From contig NZ_JAJHIZ010000003.1 in assembly GCF_021538615.1 (NCBI RefSeq), positions 4,278,001 to 4,342,000 on the forward strand: DNA of 64,000 bases. Direction: 5' to 3'. The position numbers were made by a program, and so were the translations under genes. The stretch is from Niabella agricola. Its GTDB lineage: Bacteria; Bacteroidota; Bacteroidia; Chitinophagales; Chitinophagaceae. The notes beneath the pieces are model-generated. The model saw only the letters and a list, made by a program, of their open reading frames with translations, ran no database searches and was not told where the DNA came from. Positions 1-8,150 of this stretch are shown here, piece after piece; position 1 is the first letter of the stretch, and each line of letters begins with the position of its first letter.

Positions 1-1
1 T

Positions 2-1405
2 ACCCTGGTTACGTTTATCCCGGACGATACCATCTTTAAAAATTTCAAATTCCATCCGGAGTTCCTTGAAAACCTGATCTGGAACTATTGTTTTTTGAAT
101 GCCGGGTTGAAGATCGTTTTTAACGGCAAAACCTATGTCAGCCGTAATGGCTTGCTGGACCTGTTGCAGCGAAAGACCAATGAAGATGAGATCCGCTATC
201 CGATCATCCACCTGAAAGGTGAAGATATCGAAGTTGCGGTTACACACGGAAACGATTATGGGGAAGAATTGTACAGCTTTGTAAATGGTCAGCACACCAC
301 GCAGGGAGGAACGCACCAGCAGGCTTTCCGGGAGGCCTTTGTAAAAACGATCCGCGAGTTTTATAAAAAAGACTATGAGGCCTCAGATATCCGTGGCGCC
401 ATTGTTGGGGCTATCGCCGTAAGAGTGGTAGAGCCGGTATTTGAAAGCCAGACCAAGACCAAACTCGGATCGCAGAACGTGGATATCAATGGTCCCAGCA
501 TGAAACAGTTTGTAGGGGATTTTCTTTCCCGGGAACTGGATAATTTTCTCCACAAAAATCCTTCAACAGCAGAAGCGCTGAAGAAGCGCATCGAGCAAAG
601 CGAGCGGGAACGCAAAGACCTTGCAGGGATTAAAAAATTAGCCAATGAACGTGCCAAAAAGGCCAACCTGCATAACCGCAAACTGCGGGATTGCCGGGTG
701 CATTTAAACGAGGAGCCGCCGGCAAAGAACAAGGAAGAGTACATTGCCAAACAAAACGAAACCACCATTTTTATTACGGAAGGAGACAGTGCCAGTGGTT
801 CCATTACCAAGGCCCGGAATGTAGAAACACAGGCGGTATTCAGCCTGCGGGGAAAGCCGCTGAACAGTTTCGGACTTACAAAGAAAGTGGTATATGAAAA
901 TGAAGAGTTTAACCTTTTGCAGCATGCGCTCAATATTGAAGAGGGGATGGAAGGGTTGCGGTTTAATAATATCGTCATTGCTACCGATGCGGATGTGGAC
1001 GGAATGCACATCCGGCTGCTGATCATGACCTTCTTCCTGCAGTTCTTTCCCGAACTGGTAAAACAGGAAAAAGTGTATGTGCTGGAAACCCCGCTGTTTC
1101 GCGTCCGTGACAAAAAGGAAACGATTTATTGTTACAATGAAGCGGAAAAAAAGGCAGCCATCCGGAAATTGACCGGTAAGCCGGAAGTAACCCGTTTTAA
1201 AGGGCTCGGGGAGATCAGCCCCGAAGAGTTTGCCCAGTTCATTTCCGGTGATATGCGCAAACAACTAATGCGCCTGGAGCAAGGCGATCATATTCAGCAA
1301 TTGCTTGAATATTATATGGGCAAAAATACCATGGACCGGCAAGAGTTTATCATCGATAACCTGGTGGTAGAAATCGATCAGGCAGAAGAAGAGGCTGCGG
1401 CCTAA
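2..1405 (+). CDS. parE: DNA topoisomerase IV subunit B (ParE), 5'-truncated by window edge
   Basis: ATPase and metal-binding subunit of the type IIA topoisomerase that decatenates daughter chromosomes. The frame is open from base 2, so the gene starts outside the window; the 467 residues seen are the C-terminal part of the ATPase/transducer region and the whole TOPRIM region. The TOPRIM signatures are clear: [11 protein letters not shown] (the acidic EGDSA motif), RGKPLN, and [10 protein letters not shown], which supplies the Mg-binding aspartates, then RFKGLGEIS and YMGKNT near the end. ParE rather than GyrB is favoured because the TOPRIM block runs straight to a short C-terminus and because the wording ([20 protein letters not shown]) is typical of Bacteroidota ParE. 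A GyrB paralogue is the alternative. A hairpin with a T-run follows the stop. Confidence 0.93.
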   Translation, partial: TLVTFIPDDTIFKNFKFHPEFLENLIWNYCFLNAGLKIVFNGKTYVSRNGLLDLLQRKTNEDEIRYPIIHLKGEDIEVAVTHGNDYGEELYSFVNGQHTTQGGTHQQAFREAFVKTIREFYKKDYEASDIRGAIVGAIAVRVVEPVFESQTKTKLGSQNVDINGPSMKQFVGDFLSRELDNFLHKNPSTAEALKKRIEQSERERKDLAGIKKLANERAKKANLHNRKLRDCRVHLNEEPPAKNKEEYIAKQNETTIFITEGDSASGSITKARNVETQAVFSLRGKPLNSFGLTKKVVYENEEFNLLQHALNIEEGMEGLRFNNIVIATDADVDGMHIRLLIMTFFLQFFPELVKQEKVYVLETPLFRVRDKKETIYCYNEAEKKAAIRKLTGKPEVTRFKGLGEISPEEFAQFISGDMRKQLMRLEQGDHIQQLLEYYMGKNTMDRQEFIIDNLVVEIDQAEEEAAA

Positions 1406-1431
1406 AAACGGTCGTGGTTGTTTAATGATAT

Positions 1432-1477
1432 AAAGCGTGAGCGCATGATTCGATAGAGGATACGCCCACGCTTTTTT
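1432..1477 (+). terminator. Rho-independent terminator after parE
   Basis: AAAGCGTG at 1432-1439 pairs with CACGCTTT at 1467-1474, with a further GCG/CGC inside and a long loop. The stem runs into six T residues (1472-1477). It sits about 25 bases after the parE stop, between convergent genes. Confidence 0.7.
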
Positions 1478-1526
1478 GAAATGACTGCTCTTGCTATAGC
1501 GGCTTGCGTTCAATGCGCTCCGGCTT

Positions 1527-1973
1527 TTAATTACCCGCCCGTTTAAACCGGCGGGTGTTTAAGACCGTGCCGTCAGCGGCTACCGTCAGGCGCAACATTC
1601 GTATGTCTTCATATAAAACGATATCATAAACAATGCCATTGGCATCGGATGTTTCGGTGACGCCGTGTATTGCTGCATTTTCGTATCTTTTATGAATTTT
1701 GTGAAGAATAGTTGCGGGAAGGCCGTTTTTATAATAGCGGATTGTCTGGATAAGGTTGCCGTTATAGTCGAACATTGCCCGGAACCGGGCCGTTTCTGTG
1801 TGGAAGTGAGCCTCACAGAAATCGACGGAATAGGTCCATTGAGCATCTGCTGCGGTCTTAAACAACAGGGTAAAGGTCTTCCAGACTTTTTCATTCACCG
1901 GAGGGTGGAGGTTTGCAGCCGGTGTTGTAAAGGATATCAGGAACAGGGCTGTGATAATAGTACAGGATTTCAT
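1527..1973 (-). CDS. Small secreted PepSY-like protein
   Basis: A 148-residue protein with an N-terminal signal peptide (MKSCTIITALFLISFTTPAA). The mature part follows the pattern of the short Bacteroidota periplasmic PepSY-like (beta-lactamase-inhibitor-like) proteins: an early VWKTF helix, a strand with aromatic residues and 'ARFRAMFDYNGNLIQTIRYY', then 'LPATILHKIHKRY'. Function is unknown. The open frame extends upstream, but the ATG at 1973 is chosen because the signal peptide begins there and the extension is low-complexity shadow sequence. It lies downstream of, and on the same strand as, the AraC-type gene. A 20-base sequence near its probable promoter (2127-2146) is repeated before the AraC gene, which suggests that regulator controls it. 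Confidence 0.6.
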   Translation of the reverse strand: MKSCTIITALFLISFTTPAANLHPPVNEKVWKTFTLLFKTAADAQWTYSVDFCEAHFHTETARFRAMFDYNGNLIQTIRYYKNGLPATILHKIHKRYENAAIHGVTETSDANGIVYDIVLYEDIRMLRLTVAADGTVLNTRRFKRAGN

Positions 1974-2126
1974 AACAGGTGATTTTAATATTTTAGATAA
2001 TGGGATTAACTGCAGGGCGGCTCTCCAGGTGTTCTGGACTGGGCCACATATCAGCGTGCGGTGTGGATAGTGATATAGCATTTTTGTTATTTGTTTTTAC
2101 AAAGATGCTATGGAGACAGCGCCATA

Positions 2127-2146
2127 AAATTGTAAAGATCGGAACA
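2127..2146 (-). promoter_or_regulatory. Candidate AraC-type binding site, copy 1
   Basis: AAATTGTAAAGATCGGAACA on the plus strand, 18 of 20 bases identical to the copy at 3012-3031 and in the same orientation. On the minus strand its end overlaps the expected -33 position, 19 bases from a -7-like CATCTTTG (2107-2100) that would serve the secreted protein gene ending at 1527. No experimental support. Confidence 0.5.
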
Positions 2147-2147
2147 G

Positions 2148-2979
2148 TCAGATAGCGGCAGGCGACAGGATGATTGGGCTGTTTTCGGCCTGGAAGCCGG
2201 ATGGGGTGGTTCCGGTAAAGGATTTGAAGGCTTTGATAAAATGAGCCTGGTCGAAATAGCCGCATTCATAAGCAATAGCAGTAAGCGGCAGGTTGCGTTG
2301 GGTTAGGAGTTTCAGGCTGTTTTGAAACCGGTTGATCTGTATGTAGAGCTTGGGAGAAAGGCCGGTATGCTGCACAAATAGTTTTTGAAGGTAACGCGAG
2401 GAAATCCCAAATTTTTCTGCAATATTTTGGATATTGTTCCAAAAGTCCTCGCGCTTGAATTCCCGGATTATCCCGTCCAGCAATAGGATCTGATGTTTTT
2501 GTTTAGCATGGCCCGACGCTCTTTTTATAAAAAAAGGCATCGAACGCTTCCAGGCGCTCTTTGAGCGTTGCCTTATTCAGCAATTCTTCGTACAGATATT
2601 GGATCGGGTTGCCCATTACCTGATAAAGATCGCTTACCTGGTCGTTAAACAAATTAGCTGATTCCCTTAGAAACAACGCTGCTGTATGGGGGTAAAAACG
2701 CACGCCCATCATGCATCCCGGACCATCGCAAAAATAAGTAAGCGGTTCAATGATCTGCCCCCATAACTCAATAGGCGGGTTTAACTGGATTCCTTTTTCG
2801 TTGCGTACATACCAGTTGCCTCCGCCAAGCCGGATCATGATTTCGATACAGCCGCTGGCATAGGCCTTTTTTTCAAAATACGCACTACCGTCTGTTTGAA
2901 TCACATAATAGTTTTCAATAAACGGTCTTAACAGTGGTGCCGGTAAAAATTCCTGGTACATCGCTTTTGTTTGATCCAT
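2148..2979 (-). pseudogene. AraC-family transcriptional regulator, split by a frameshift
   Basis: Two overlapping minus-strand frames together make one AraC regulator of about 275 residues. The first (start ATG 2979) encodes the N-terminal sensor half of the DUF6597 type, with 'FIENYYVIQTDGSAYFEKK' and 'GVRFYPHTAALFL'. The second (to 2148) encodes the HTH_18 DNA-binding half with 'ISSRYLQKLFVQHTGLSPKLYIQINRFQNSL' and 'IAYECGYFDQAHFIKAFKSFTGTTPSGF'. The break is in a run of seven T on the coding strand (plus-strand A run near 2529-2535). Removing one T joins '...LEAFDAFF' directly to 'IKRASGHAKQK...'. Because the rest of both halves is intact, this may be a recent mutation, a phase-variable tract or a sequencing error. 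If translated as is, the first frame makes a sensor without a DNA-binding domain. Confidence 0.8.
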
Positions 2980-2985
2980 TTAAAG

Positions 2986-3031
2986 TAAAATTAACAAGAA
3001 CCAGGGTTCTGAAATTGTAAAAAACGGAACA
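2986..3031 (-). promoter_or_regulatory. araC promoter region with candidate AraC site, copy 2
   Basis: Positions 3012-3031 (AAATTGTAAAAAACGGAACA, plus strand) repeat the element at 2127-2146. On the minus strand it is followed after 18 bases by TAATTTTA (2993-2986), a near match to the Bacteroidota -7 box, and the ATG lies a few bases further on at 2979. This arrangement suggests autoregulation. Confidence 0.5.
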
Positions 3032-3053
3032 ATACGACCAACCCCAACCCGGA

Positions 3054-3503
3054 TTACGGGGTGTTAGAGGCAAACTGCTTCAGTTTCTGCAATGCCGCCT
3101 CGGGCGTTTGGGTAATTTTGCGTTGGGAGTAGTCAAAACAGATCATACCCGTTTTGGCAAATACAACAGGGATTTTTTTGCCATCGATTACTTTTTCAAT
3201 CCGGTAATACAAATCGAAACCCACCCGCTGAAAGTCGCCGGCTGCTACCGATACCTGGAGGCTGTCTTCCATAAATACCTCATTTTTAAATTCAATGGCG
3301 GCATCGGCCATAATTAGTCCTACTCCTTCCATGGAAAGCTCGGTGTACCCCATCCGGCGCAGGAACTGAACCCGGGCTTCATGGATCATTCCCAGCAGCG
3401 CGTCGTTGCCCACATGTCCTCCATAGTTAATATCTGTAACCCTTACTGCAATAGTGCAGGTGAAAGGGAATGCTGCCGGTAATGGGACCTTTATTCTTGT
3501 CAT
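3054..3503 (-). CDS. Hotdog-fold acyl-CoA thioesterase
   Basis: 149 residues of the 4-hydroxybenzoyl-CoA/YbgC-type thioesterase family, cytosolic, expected to hydrolyse acyl-CoA thioesters. The family hallmark is 'RVTDINYGGHVGNDALLGMIHEARVQFLRRMGY': the D-x-N-x-x-G-H motif with the conserved aspartate, and a glutamate in the following hot-dog helix. The central strands are 'AAIEFKNEVFMEDSLQVSV' and 'FDLYYRIEKV'. No signal peptide. Substrate cannot be assigned. It stands alone between the AraC gene and a small gene on the same strand, with about 30 bases to the latter, so co-transcription with it is possible. Confidence 0.8.
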   Translation of the reverse strand: MTRIKVPLPAAFPFTCTIAVRVTDINYGGHVGNDALLGMIHEARVQFLRRMGYTELSMEGVGLIMADAAIEFKNEVFMEDSLQVSVAAGDFQRVGFDLYYRIEKVIDGKKIPVVFAKTGMICFDYSQRKITQTPEAALQKLKQFASNTP

Positions 3504-3533
3504 GAGATATATTAATGCTGCAGATGTAAACGG

Positions 3534-3872
3534 TTATGGTTCTTCAAGGACGGAACTGCCTGCTGAGTAGTCGCCGTTGGCCCGCCGCCATGCTTCATGT
3601 AATCTTATTTTGCCACCCGGCAACATTTCAGGAGTTGAAGTGCAACGCCCGGTCATCAGCATCCCTTTATTATTTATCTGGTGATAATGCATCCGGATGC
3701 CGCCTGCTTCATCAACAAGGCCCAATAAATGGCCTTTTACAATCGGTTCTCCTGCATATGCCGCTGATACCATAGTGCCTTCCTGCGTATAATGGAAGGT
3801 GGTAGCGGGAAAAGTTTCCCTGTTGCTTGAGTTTTGAACCGGTTTGAATATTTTGTTATGATAATTGATCAT
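3534..3872 (-). CDS. Small beta-rich protein of the Bacteroidota 'N-acetylglutamate synthase-like' type
   Basis: 112 residues. Homologues in Bacteroidota are often labelled N-acetylglutamate synthase, but there is no acetyltransferase fold here. The sequence is a set of short strands with turns of MORN-like look: 'GEPIVKGHLLGLVDEAGGIRMHYHQINNKGMLMTGRCTSTPEMLPGGKIRLHEAWRR'. The usual family start 'MINYHNKIFKPV' is the ATG at 3872; the frame extends five codons upstream to a TTG, which is less likely. No signal peptide. Function unknown; the transferred name should not be trusted. Confidence 0.6.
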   Translation of the reverse strand: MINYHNKIFKPVQNSSNRETFPATTFHYTQEGTMVSAAYAGEPIVKGHLLGLVDEAGGIRMHYHQINNKGMLMTGRCTSTPEMLPGGKIRLHEAWRRANGDYSAGSSVLEEP

Positions 3873-3905
3873 TGGACAATATGACAAAGGAACTGGTTCC
3901 CGGAT

Positions 3906-3934
3906 AAAAAAAATCTTATCCGAAGATAAGATTT
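3906..3934 (-). terminator. Intrinsic terminator with UUCG loop
   Basis: On the minus strand a perfect 10-bp stem (AAATCTTATC / GATAAGATTT, plus-strand 3911-3920 and 3925-3934) closes a TTCG tetraloop and is followed by a run of T (plus-strand A run from 3906). It lies about 75 bases after the anti-sigma gene stop and before the next minus-strand gene. Confidence 0.8.
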
Positions 3935-4008
3935 AAAATGTCATTTTTATAGCGGGATAAAAGGGGCTGCGTCGTTTTGTTGATGCTGTTAAGGAATTCC
4001 TGACCTGC

Positions 4009-4851
4009 CTATAAACCCGCATTTTCTGTTTTAGCCAGTTCCAGCAGATCAAAAACATTGTCTGGGGTAGCGGCAACCGGCGCCTTGGCCATTTCCTTCT
4101 GCCATTGTTCAATCTGGTAGTTGCAGTCTTCACTGTTGTTTTCACCAGCCACACAGTCGGCCATACTACCCAGTTTTTTAGACATACGCACCACATTCCC
4201 ATCCTCTGTCATCAGCATGATATAACGGCCCTGGATGGCTTTGTTCCGCTCCACGGTGGTTTTATAAGTATTGCCGGAGGCGGTTTTTATCTGTGATGAT
4301 TTAACAGGCGTTTCGTTCAGAGCAATATTATTTCCTGTTTCCGTATGCGGTTTGATAACGGGCTTGTCTTTGGGATCTTCTAAGGCCATGGTGGGCGTAC
4401 CGGAATCTTTTTCCGGGAACAGCCGCTCTACAATACCCGCTGTATCTTTATTGGATTTTTCAACCAGGTGAAAAATCCCAAAACCCAGCAGTCCCACAAT
4501 GCAGGCGGCTACAGCGTATTTCGACCAGTTAAACTGGCTTTTCCGCACAGGAGTCAGCTTGGGGATGCTCCGCGTTGCATCCAGCTCCTCATCTATTTTG
4601 TCCCAGATTGCAGCAGGTGGTATCATTTCCAGGCTCCGGAGCCTTTCTGCCATATTGCTGAAGGAATGCTCTTCTTCCAGGTGATCCAGGATATTACCCC
4701 AGGCAGCTGCAGGCGGAGCCGTTTCCAGTGCCTGTAATTTCAGCCCCAGTGGTTTTAACGCCTGCAAGGTTTCCAGTTCTTCGGAAATGTTTTTCCAAGC
4801 CTCAGCCGGCGGCGTTACCTGATAGTCATATAATTTATGTTGGCTGTTCAT
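4009..4851 (-). CDS. Probable membrane anti-sigma factor with three PPAxxW repeats
   Basis: 280 residues, translated immediately after an ECF sigma factor whose end it overlaps by 17 bases, the usual place for an anti-sigma factor. The cytosolic N-terminal part contains the same short element three times: 'TPPAEAWKNISEEL' (about residue 13), 'APPAAAWGNILDHL' (about 45) and 'IPPAAIWDKIDEEL' (about 78). One transmembrane helix follows (KYAVAACIVGLLGFGIFHLV, about residues 111-130). The remaining 150 residues would be periplasmic and contain 'RYIMLMTEDGNVVRMSKKLGSM' and a cysteine pair spaced CVAGENNSEDC. No zinc-binding HxxxCxxC anti-sigma motif is visible, so the call rests on position, topology and family resemblance. 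A terminator follows at 3906-3934. Confidence 0.65.
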   Translation of the reverse strand: MNSQHKLYDYQVTPPAEAWKNISEELETLQALKPLGLKLQALETAPPAAAWGNILDHLEEEHSFSNMAERLRSLEMIPPAAIWDKIDEELDATRSIPKLTPVRKSQFNWSKYAVAACIVGLLGFGIFHLVEKSNKDTAGIVERLFPEKDSGTPTMALEDPKDKPVIKPHTETGNNIALNETPVKSSQIKTASGNTYKTTVERNKAIQGRYIMLMTEDGNVVRMSKKLGSMADCVAGENNSEDCNYQIEQWQKEMAKAPVAATPDNVFDLLELAKTENAGL

Positions 4852-5470
4852 TGCTTACTGTATCTATTTTATCTTTATTCTCAATGTATTTTTTTACCAG
4901 GTCCTGCAGGATCGCTTTTGCACGCGAAAGCTGCGACTTACTGGTTCCTTCACTAATACCCAACATGTCTCCAATCTCTTTATGCGAGTATCCTTCCACC
5001 ACATACATGTTAAATACCGTCCGGTAACCGGGAGATAATTGCGTGATCAGTTGTAAAATATCCTTTTCAGCTAGTTCGTCCAATACGGAAACGTATTTCC
5101 CTTCGATGGTATTTTCTTCCTTTTCTGTTACCGGTTGCAGGTATTTTTTTCTGCGGAAATGCTCAATGGCCGTGTTTACAAAAATACGGCGCACCCAACC
5201 TTCAAACGATCCGTCACCGCGAAAACTATCCAGCTTTTTATAAACCTTAATGAACGCGTCCTGTAATATATCCTGTGCTTCTTCAGCATTGGAAGCATAA
5301 CGCAGGCAAACAGCGTACATTTTGGGAGAAAAGCGCCGGTATAGTTCTTCCTGCATCCTCCGATCCCCGTCAATACATCCTTTAATTAAGTCGTTGTCCG
5401 GTATAATATGGTTGCTTTCTGTATTCAAATTTTTAAATTTTTTAAAAAGTGCCTTGAATTGCGCTGACAA
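4835..5470 (-). CDS. ECF-type RNA polymerase sigma factor
   Basis: About 211 residues. Sigma region 2 is clear: 'YRRFSPKMYAVCLRYASNAEEAQDILQDAFIKVYKKLDSFRGDGSFEGWVRRIFVNTAIEHFRRKK', followed by a linker and region 4, 'LSPGYRTVFNMYVVEGYSHKEIGDMLGISEGTSKSQLSRAK'. It directs RNA polymerase to an unknown regulon and is presumably held by the membrane protein encoded next. No ATG lies near the expected start: the longest version begins at a TTG at 5470, and another TTG about 15 codons in is possible, since homology starts near 'DNDLIKGC'. It lies 52 bases after rdgB on the same strand, so it may share that transcript. Confidence 0.88.
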   Translation of the reverse strand: MSAQFKALFKKFKNLNTESNHIIPDNDLIKGCIDGDRRMQEELYRRFSPKMYAVCLRYASNAEEAQDILQDAFIKVYKKLDSFRGDGSFEGWVRRIFVNTAIEHFRRKKYLQPVTEKEENTIEGKYVSVLDELAEKDILQLITQLSPGYRTVFNMYVVEGYSHKEIGDMLGISEGTSKSQLSRAKAILQDLVKKYIENKDKIDTVSNEQPT

Positions 5471-5522
5471 ATGGATCGGTTTATAGGTTAAAAGGGGAAA
5501 TCCTTATCAACTTTTAAACCGG

Positions 5523-6110
5523 TCAACGATCTGCAAGACTTTTCAAATATACCACCAGTTTTTTAACTGCTTTCTTCCGGTGGCTAAATTCCTGTTTTTC
5601 CTCCAGGGTCATTTGGCCGAATGTTTTATTACTTCCATCGGGAATGAATACCGGATCGTAACCAAATCCACCCGTGCCCATTGGCTCCGGTGCGATAGTG
5701 CCCTCGCAAATACCTTCAAAGAGTTCTTCTTTTCCCTTGATTATTAATGAAATAACTGTTCTGAACCGGGCTTTCCGGTTCTCTTTGCCATTTAACAGCG
5801 TAAGTAATTTGTTGGTATTGGAAGCATACTGCGGTTCTCCATCAGCAAAACGGGCGCTGCGTACTCCGGGTGCTCCATCAAGGACCACGGTTTCCAGGCC
5901 GCTGTCTTCACTAAAACAATTTTTCCGGGTCAGTTCGTAAATAACGGTCGATTTTTCGGTGGCATTGGCCTCCAGGGTGGCGTGGGGTTCAGGAATATCT
6001 TTAAAGATGCCGGCTTCCTGCAAACTGATAATGGAAAAACCTTCCGGTAATGCCTGCCGGATCTCCCGCACTTTATTATCATTATTGGTGGCGAAAATGA
6101 GTTCGATCAT
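5523..6110 (-). CDS. rdgB: XTP/dITP pyrophosphatase (RdgB/HAM1 family)
   Basis: 195 residues, the normal family length. The enzyme hydrolyses non-canonical purine triphosphates (dITP, XTP, ITP) to monophosphates and pyrophosphate and so keeps them out of DNA and RNA. Visible signatures are the N-terminal 'IFATNNDNKVREI' nucleotide-binding loop, 'SEDSGLETVVLDGAPGVRSARFA' with the catalytic aspartates, 'GGFGYDPVFIPDG' and the C-terminal 'EEKQEFSHRKKAV'. The ATG at 6110 overlaps the stop of the upstream gene by four bases, so the two are translationally coupled. Confidence 0.95.
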   Translation of the reverse strand: MIELIFATNNDNKVREIRQALPEGFSIISLQEAGIFKDIPEPHATLEANATEKSTVIYELTRKNCFSEDSGLETVVLDGAPGVRSARFADGEPQYASNTNKLLTLLNGKENRKARFRTVISLIIKGKEELFEGICEGTIAPEPMGTGGFGYDPVFIPDGSNKTFGQMTLEEKQEFSHRKKAVKKLVVYLKSLADR

Positions 6111-6655
6111 ATATTGAACATTTTTTTAAGACTGGCCCAAAGCTGGGTCTTTGCAGGTTTGTCATCTTTAAGCTCATGCAGCGCGGGAGCATGAACCACG
6201 GTTAAGCCGGCAAATGATTGTACCTGGTATGGCGGAATTTCAAAAGGGAGCCCGAAGGCGGCGGTTGTGATGCCGAATAGTAAAACCTGGGTGCTCTGAA
6301 AATGGCTGGTCATTTCCTTATAATCCAGTTCCGGATAGTTATGGCGGTTTACAATGGCCACGTCATTCGGCGTAAATTTGCAGGCATTGAGCAATTGCGA
6401 AAGGAATTGAAAGGAGGTGTCGGGCAGGTGCAGGTCTTCCGGGTAATGCACCACTACCAGAATGTTTTTCTTATTTCCGCCCAGCGATTTCCAGTCGGGA
6501 GGAGCTGCCGCCGCCGGTACTTGTTCATCGAAAGCATCTGCAGCAGGTTCCTGCGGTGCAGCAGGAGGGGCCGGGGTTGTGGAATCGATCGACAGGGATC
6601 TCGGATACAACCGCGCGACCAACTGCGGCGACAGATCAATTTTATTCAGACTCAT
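6107..6655 (-). CDS. Conserved hypothetical protein upstream of rdgB
   Basis: 182 residues starting at the ATG 6655 (MSLNKIDLSP). The open frame continues far upstream, but that part is antisense to ilvE and unlike protein. A proline/alanine-rich linker (about residues 25-50) precedes a compact alpha/beta part with 'KNILVVVHYPEDLHLPDTSFQFLSQLLNACKFTPNDVAIVNRHNY' and ends with 'LWASLKKMFNI', a C-terminal tail that could be a partner-binding peptide. Similar Bacteroidota proteins beside ilvE remain uncharacterised. A link to the replication clamp loader is possible from overall look only and is not claimed. It is coupled to rdgB (4-base overlap) and divergent from ilvE with about 80 bases between. 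Confidence 0.65.
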   Translation of the reverse strand: MSLNKIDLSPQLVARLYPRSLSIDSTTPAPPAAPQEPAADAFDEQVPAAAAPPDWKSLGGNKKNILVVVHYPEDLHLPDTSFQFLSQLLNACKFTPNDVAIVNRHNYPELDYKEMTSHFQSTQVLLFGITTAAFGLPFEIPPYQVQSFAGLTVVHAPALHELKDDKPAKTQLWASLKKMFNI

Positions 6656-6736
6656 ACGTTTTACTTTTTTCCTAACAGCGCTGTTCGTACCTTCGCTATA
6701 CTCCCGAAAAGGTATCGGGATCAAAAATAATATTTT

Positions 6737-7801
6737 ATGGTGGAAGCAATGAGTATACCGGTAACGAAAACCGGTAAAAGCAATCTGGAAAAGGTGGATT
6801 TTAACCACCTGGGTTTTGGAAAGTATTTTTCTGACCACATGCTGGAAGCGGATTATGTGAATGGTCAGTGGACAAATGTCAATATCCGCCCATATCAGTC
6901 GCTCGGCTTCCTACCAGCCCTATCTGTACTCCATTATGCCCAAACGATATTTGAAGGACAAAAAGCGCATAAAGACGAAAACGGGAACATTCACATTTTC
7001 CGACCACATGAGAACTGGAAACGTATGAACCGTTCGGCAGAGCGGCTGGCGATGCCACAGATACCCGAAGAAATCTTTATTGACGGGATGAAACAACTGG
7101 TGGAGCTGGATAAGGATTTTATTCCCTCGGGTTATGATGAATCGCTCTATATCCGCCCTTTTCTTTTTGCCACAGAAGAAACACTGGGGGTAAAGGAATC
7201 TTCTTCTTATAAGTTCCTGATCATCACAGGCCCTGCGGGGTCTTATTTTTCGGCCCCTGCGCGGATTTATGTAGAGGAAAAATATACGAGGGCGGCACCC
7301 GGCGGAACGGGATTTGCAAAAACCGGTGGCAACTATGCCGCTTCCCTGTTATCATCTGCGGAGGCCAAAAAGCAGGGTTACGACCAGGTATTGTGGATGG
7401 ACGCCCTGGAGCACAAATATGTACAGGAGGTAGGCGCTATGAATATTATGTTTATCATTGGTGATACGGTAGTAACCCCTGATCTTACAGATGGTACTAT
7501 TTTAAGCGGTATCACCCGCCTGAGCCTGCTGGAACGGTTTCGCGACCTGGGTTTTAAAGTGGAGGAGCGCAGGGTATCGATCGATGAGTTGATCGACGCG
7601 TATAAAGCCGGCAATTTAAAAGAAGTGTTCGGATGCGGCACGGCCGCTACTATTTCTCATGTACGGGAATTAAAATATAAGGATTTTGTGATGGAGTTTG
7701 ATGTTGACAGCATGACGATTTCTGCGGAGATGAAAAAGTACCTGCTGGATTATAAGGAAAACAAACACGGGGATCCTTACGGATGGCTGGAGAAAGTATA
7801 A
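6737..7801 (+). CDS. ilvE: Branched-chain amino acid aminotransferase
   Basis: 354 residues, class IV PLP aminotransferase of the longer BCAT type. It interconverts Leu/Ile/Val with their 2-oxo acids, using glutamate/2-oxoglutarate. Visible features are 'GFLPALSVLHYAQTIFEGQKAH' (substrate pocket and start of the fold), 'YIRPFLFATEETLGV', and 'VLWMDALEHKYVQEVGAMNIMF', which contains the PLP-binding lysine just before the YVQE(V)G motif. 'GTILSGITRLSLLE' and 'EVFGCGTAATISHV' bind the cofactor phosphate. The first ATG (6737) is used; a second ATG four codons in is equally possible. Transcribed away from the rdgB unit. Confidence 0.95.
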   Translation: MVEAMSIPVTKTGKSNLEKVDFNHLGFGKYFSDHMLEADYVNGQWTNVNIRPYQSLGFLPALSVLHYAQTIFEGQKAHKDENGNIHIFRPHENWKRMNRSAERLAMPQIPEEIFIDGMKQLVELDKDFIPSGYDESLYIRPFLFATEETLGVKESSSYKFLIITGPAGSYFSAPARIYVEEKYTRAAPGGTGFAKTGGNYAASLLSSAEAKKQGYDQVLWMDALEHKYVQEVGAMNIMFIIGDTVVTPDLTDGTILSGITRLSLLERFRDLGFKVEERRVSIDELIDAYKAGNLKEVFGCGTAATISHVRELKYKDFVMEFDVDSMTISAEMKKYLLDYKENKHGDPYGWLEKV

Positions 7802-7826
7802 AGGCAGATTTGACAGATTTATGAAT

Positions 7827-7853
7827 ACAGGTCCGGTTATGCCCCGGACCTGT
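7827..7853 (+). terminator. Hairpin after ilvE, probable terminator
   Basis: A perfect 10-bp stem, ACAGGTCCGG (7827-7836) and CCGGACCTGT (7844-7853), with a 7-base loop, 25 bases after the ilvE stop. The T-run after it is weak (GTCGTTTGCAGTTTT), so termination efficiency is uncertain. Confidence 0.6.
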
Positions 7854-8093
7854 GTCGTTTGCAGTTTTATCGGGTGTTGTTGTTAGTGAAATACGGACCG
7901 GGAGCAGTCGGCGAAATGGATAGCGGGAGCAAACAAACGGATATGGTGTTAATTTTGGTGCGGAGGTTCATAGCTTTTTGATAAACAGATGATTAGAGTT
8001 TCTGCAGCACAAGGGAGTGACACAAGGCAGCTGAGCAGGATTACCATAGCCGGCTCAAAAAATAAGGGCAAGGCAGAAAAAATGAGAATTATT

Positions 8094-8124
8094 TTTGTAA
8101 GTTCATCAACAAATGCTACCTTTG
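8094..8124 (+). promoter_or_regulatory. rpsL promoter (Bacteroidota consensus)
   Basis: TTTG at 8094-8097, a 19-base spacer, then TACCTTTG at 8117-8124. This matches the Bacteroidota primary-sigma pattern TTTG-N19-TAnnTTTG exactly. The start site would fall near 8131, giving a leader of about 20 bases before the rpsL ATG at 8151. Confidence 0.85.
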
Positions 8125-8150
8125 CCGTCCTAAATTTAAAGCATTAAAGA

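Larger units (their letters stand above)
7802..8150 (+). other. Gene-free stretch between ilvE and rpsL
   Basis: No coding frame is supported. It begins with the ilvE hairpin (7827-7853) and ends with the rpsL promoter (8094-8124) and a short leader. The middle 200 bases show nothing recognisable. Confidence 0.7.

Noticed and set aside
373..1264. Long minus-strand frames opposite parE
   Set aside because: Antisense shadows of a strongly conserved gene. No independent start or domain.
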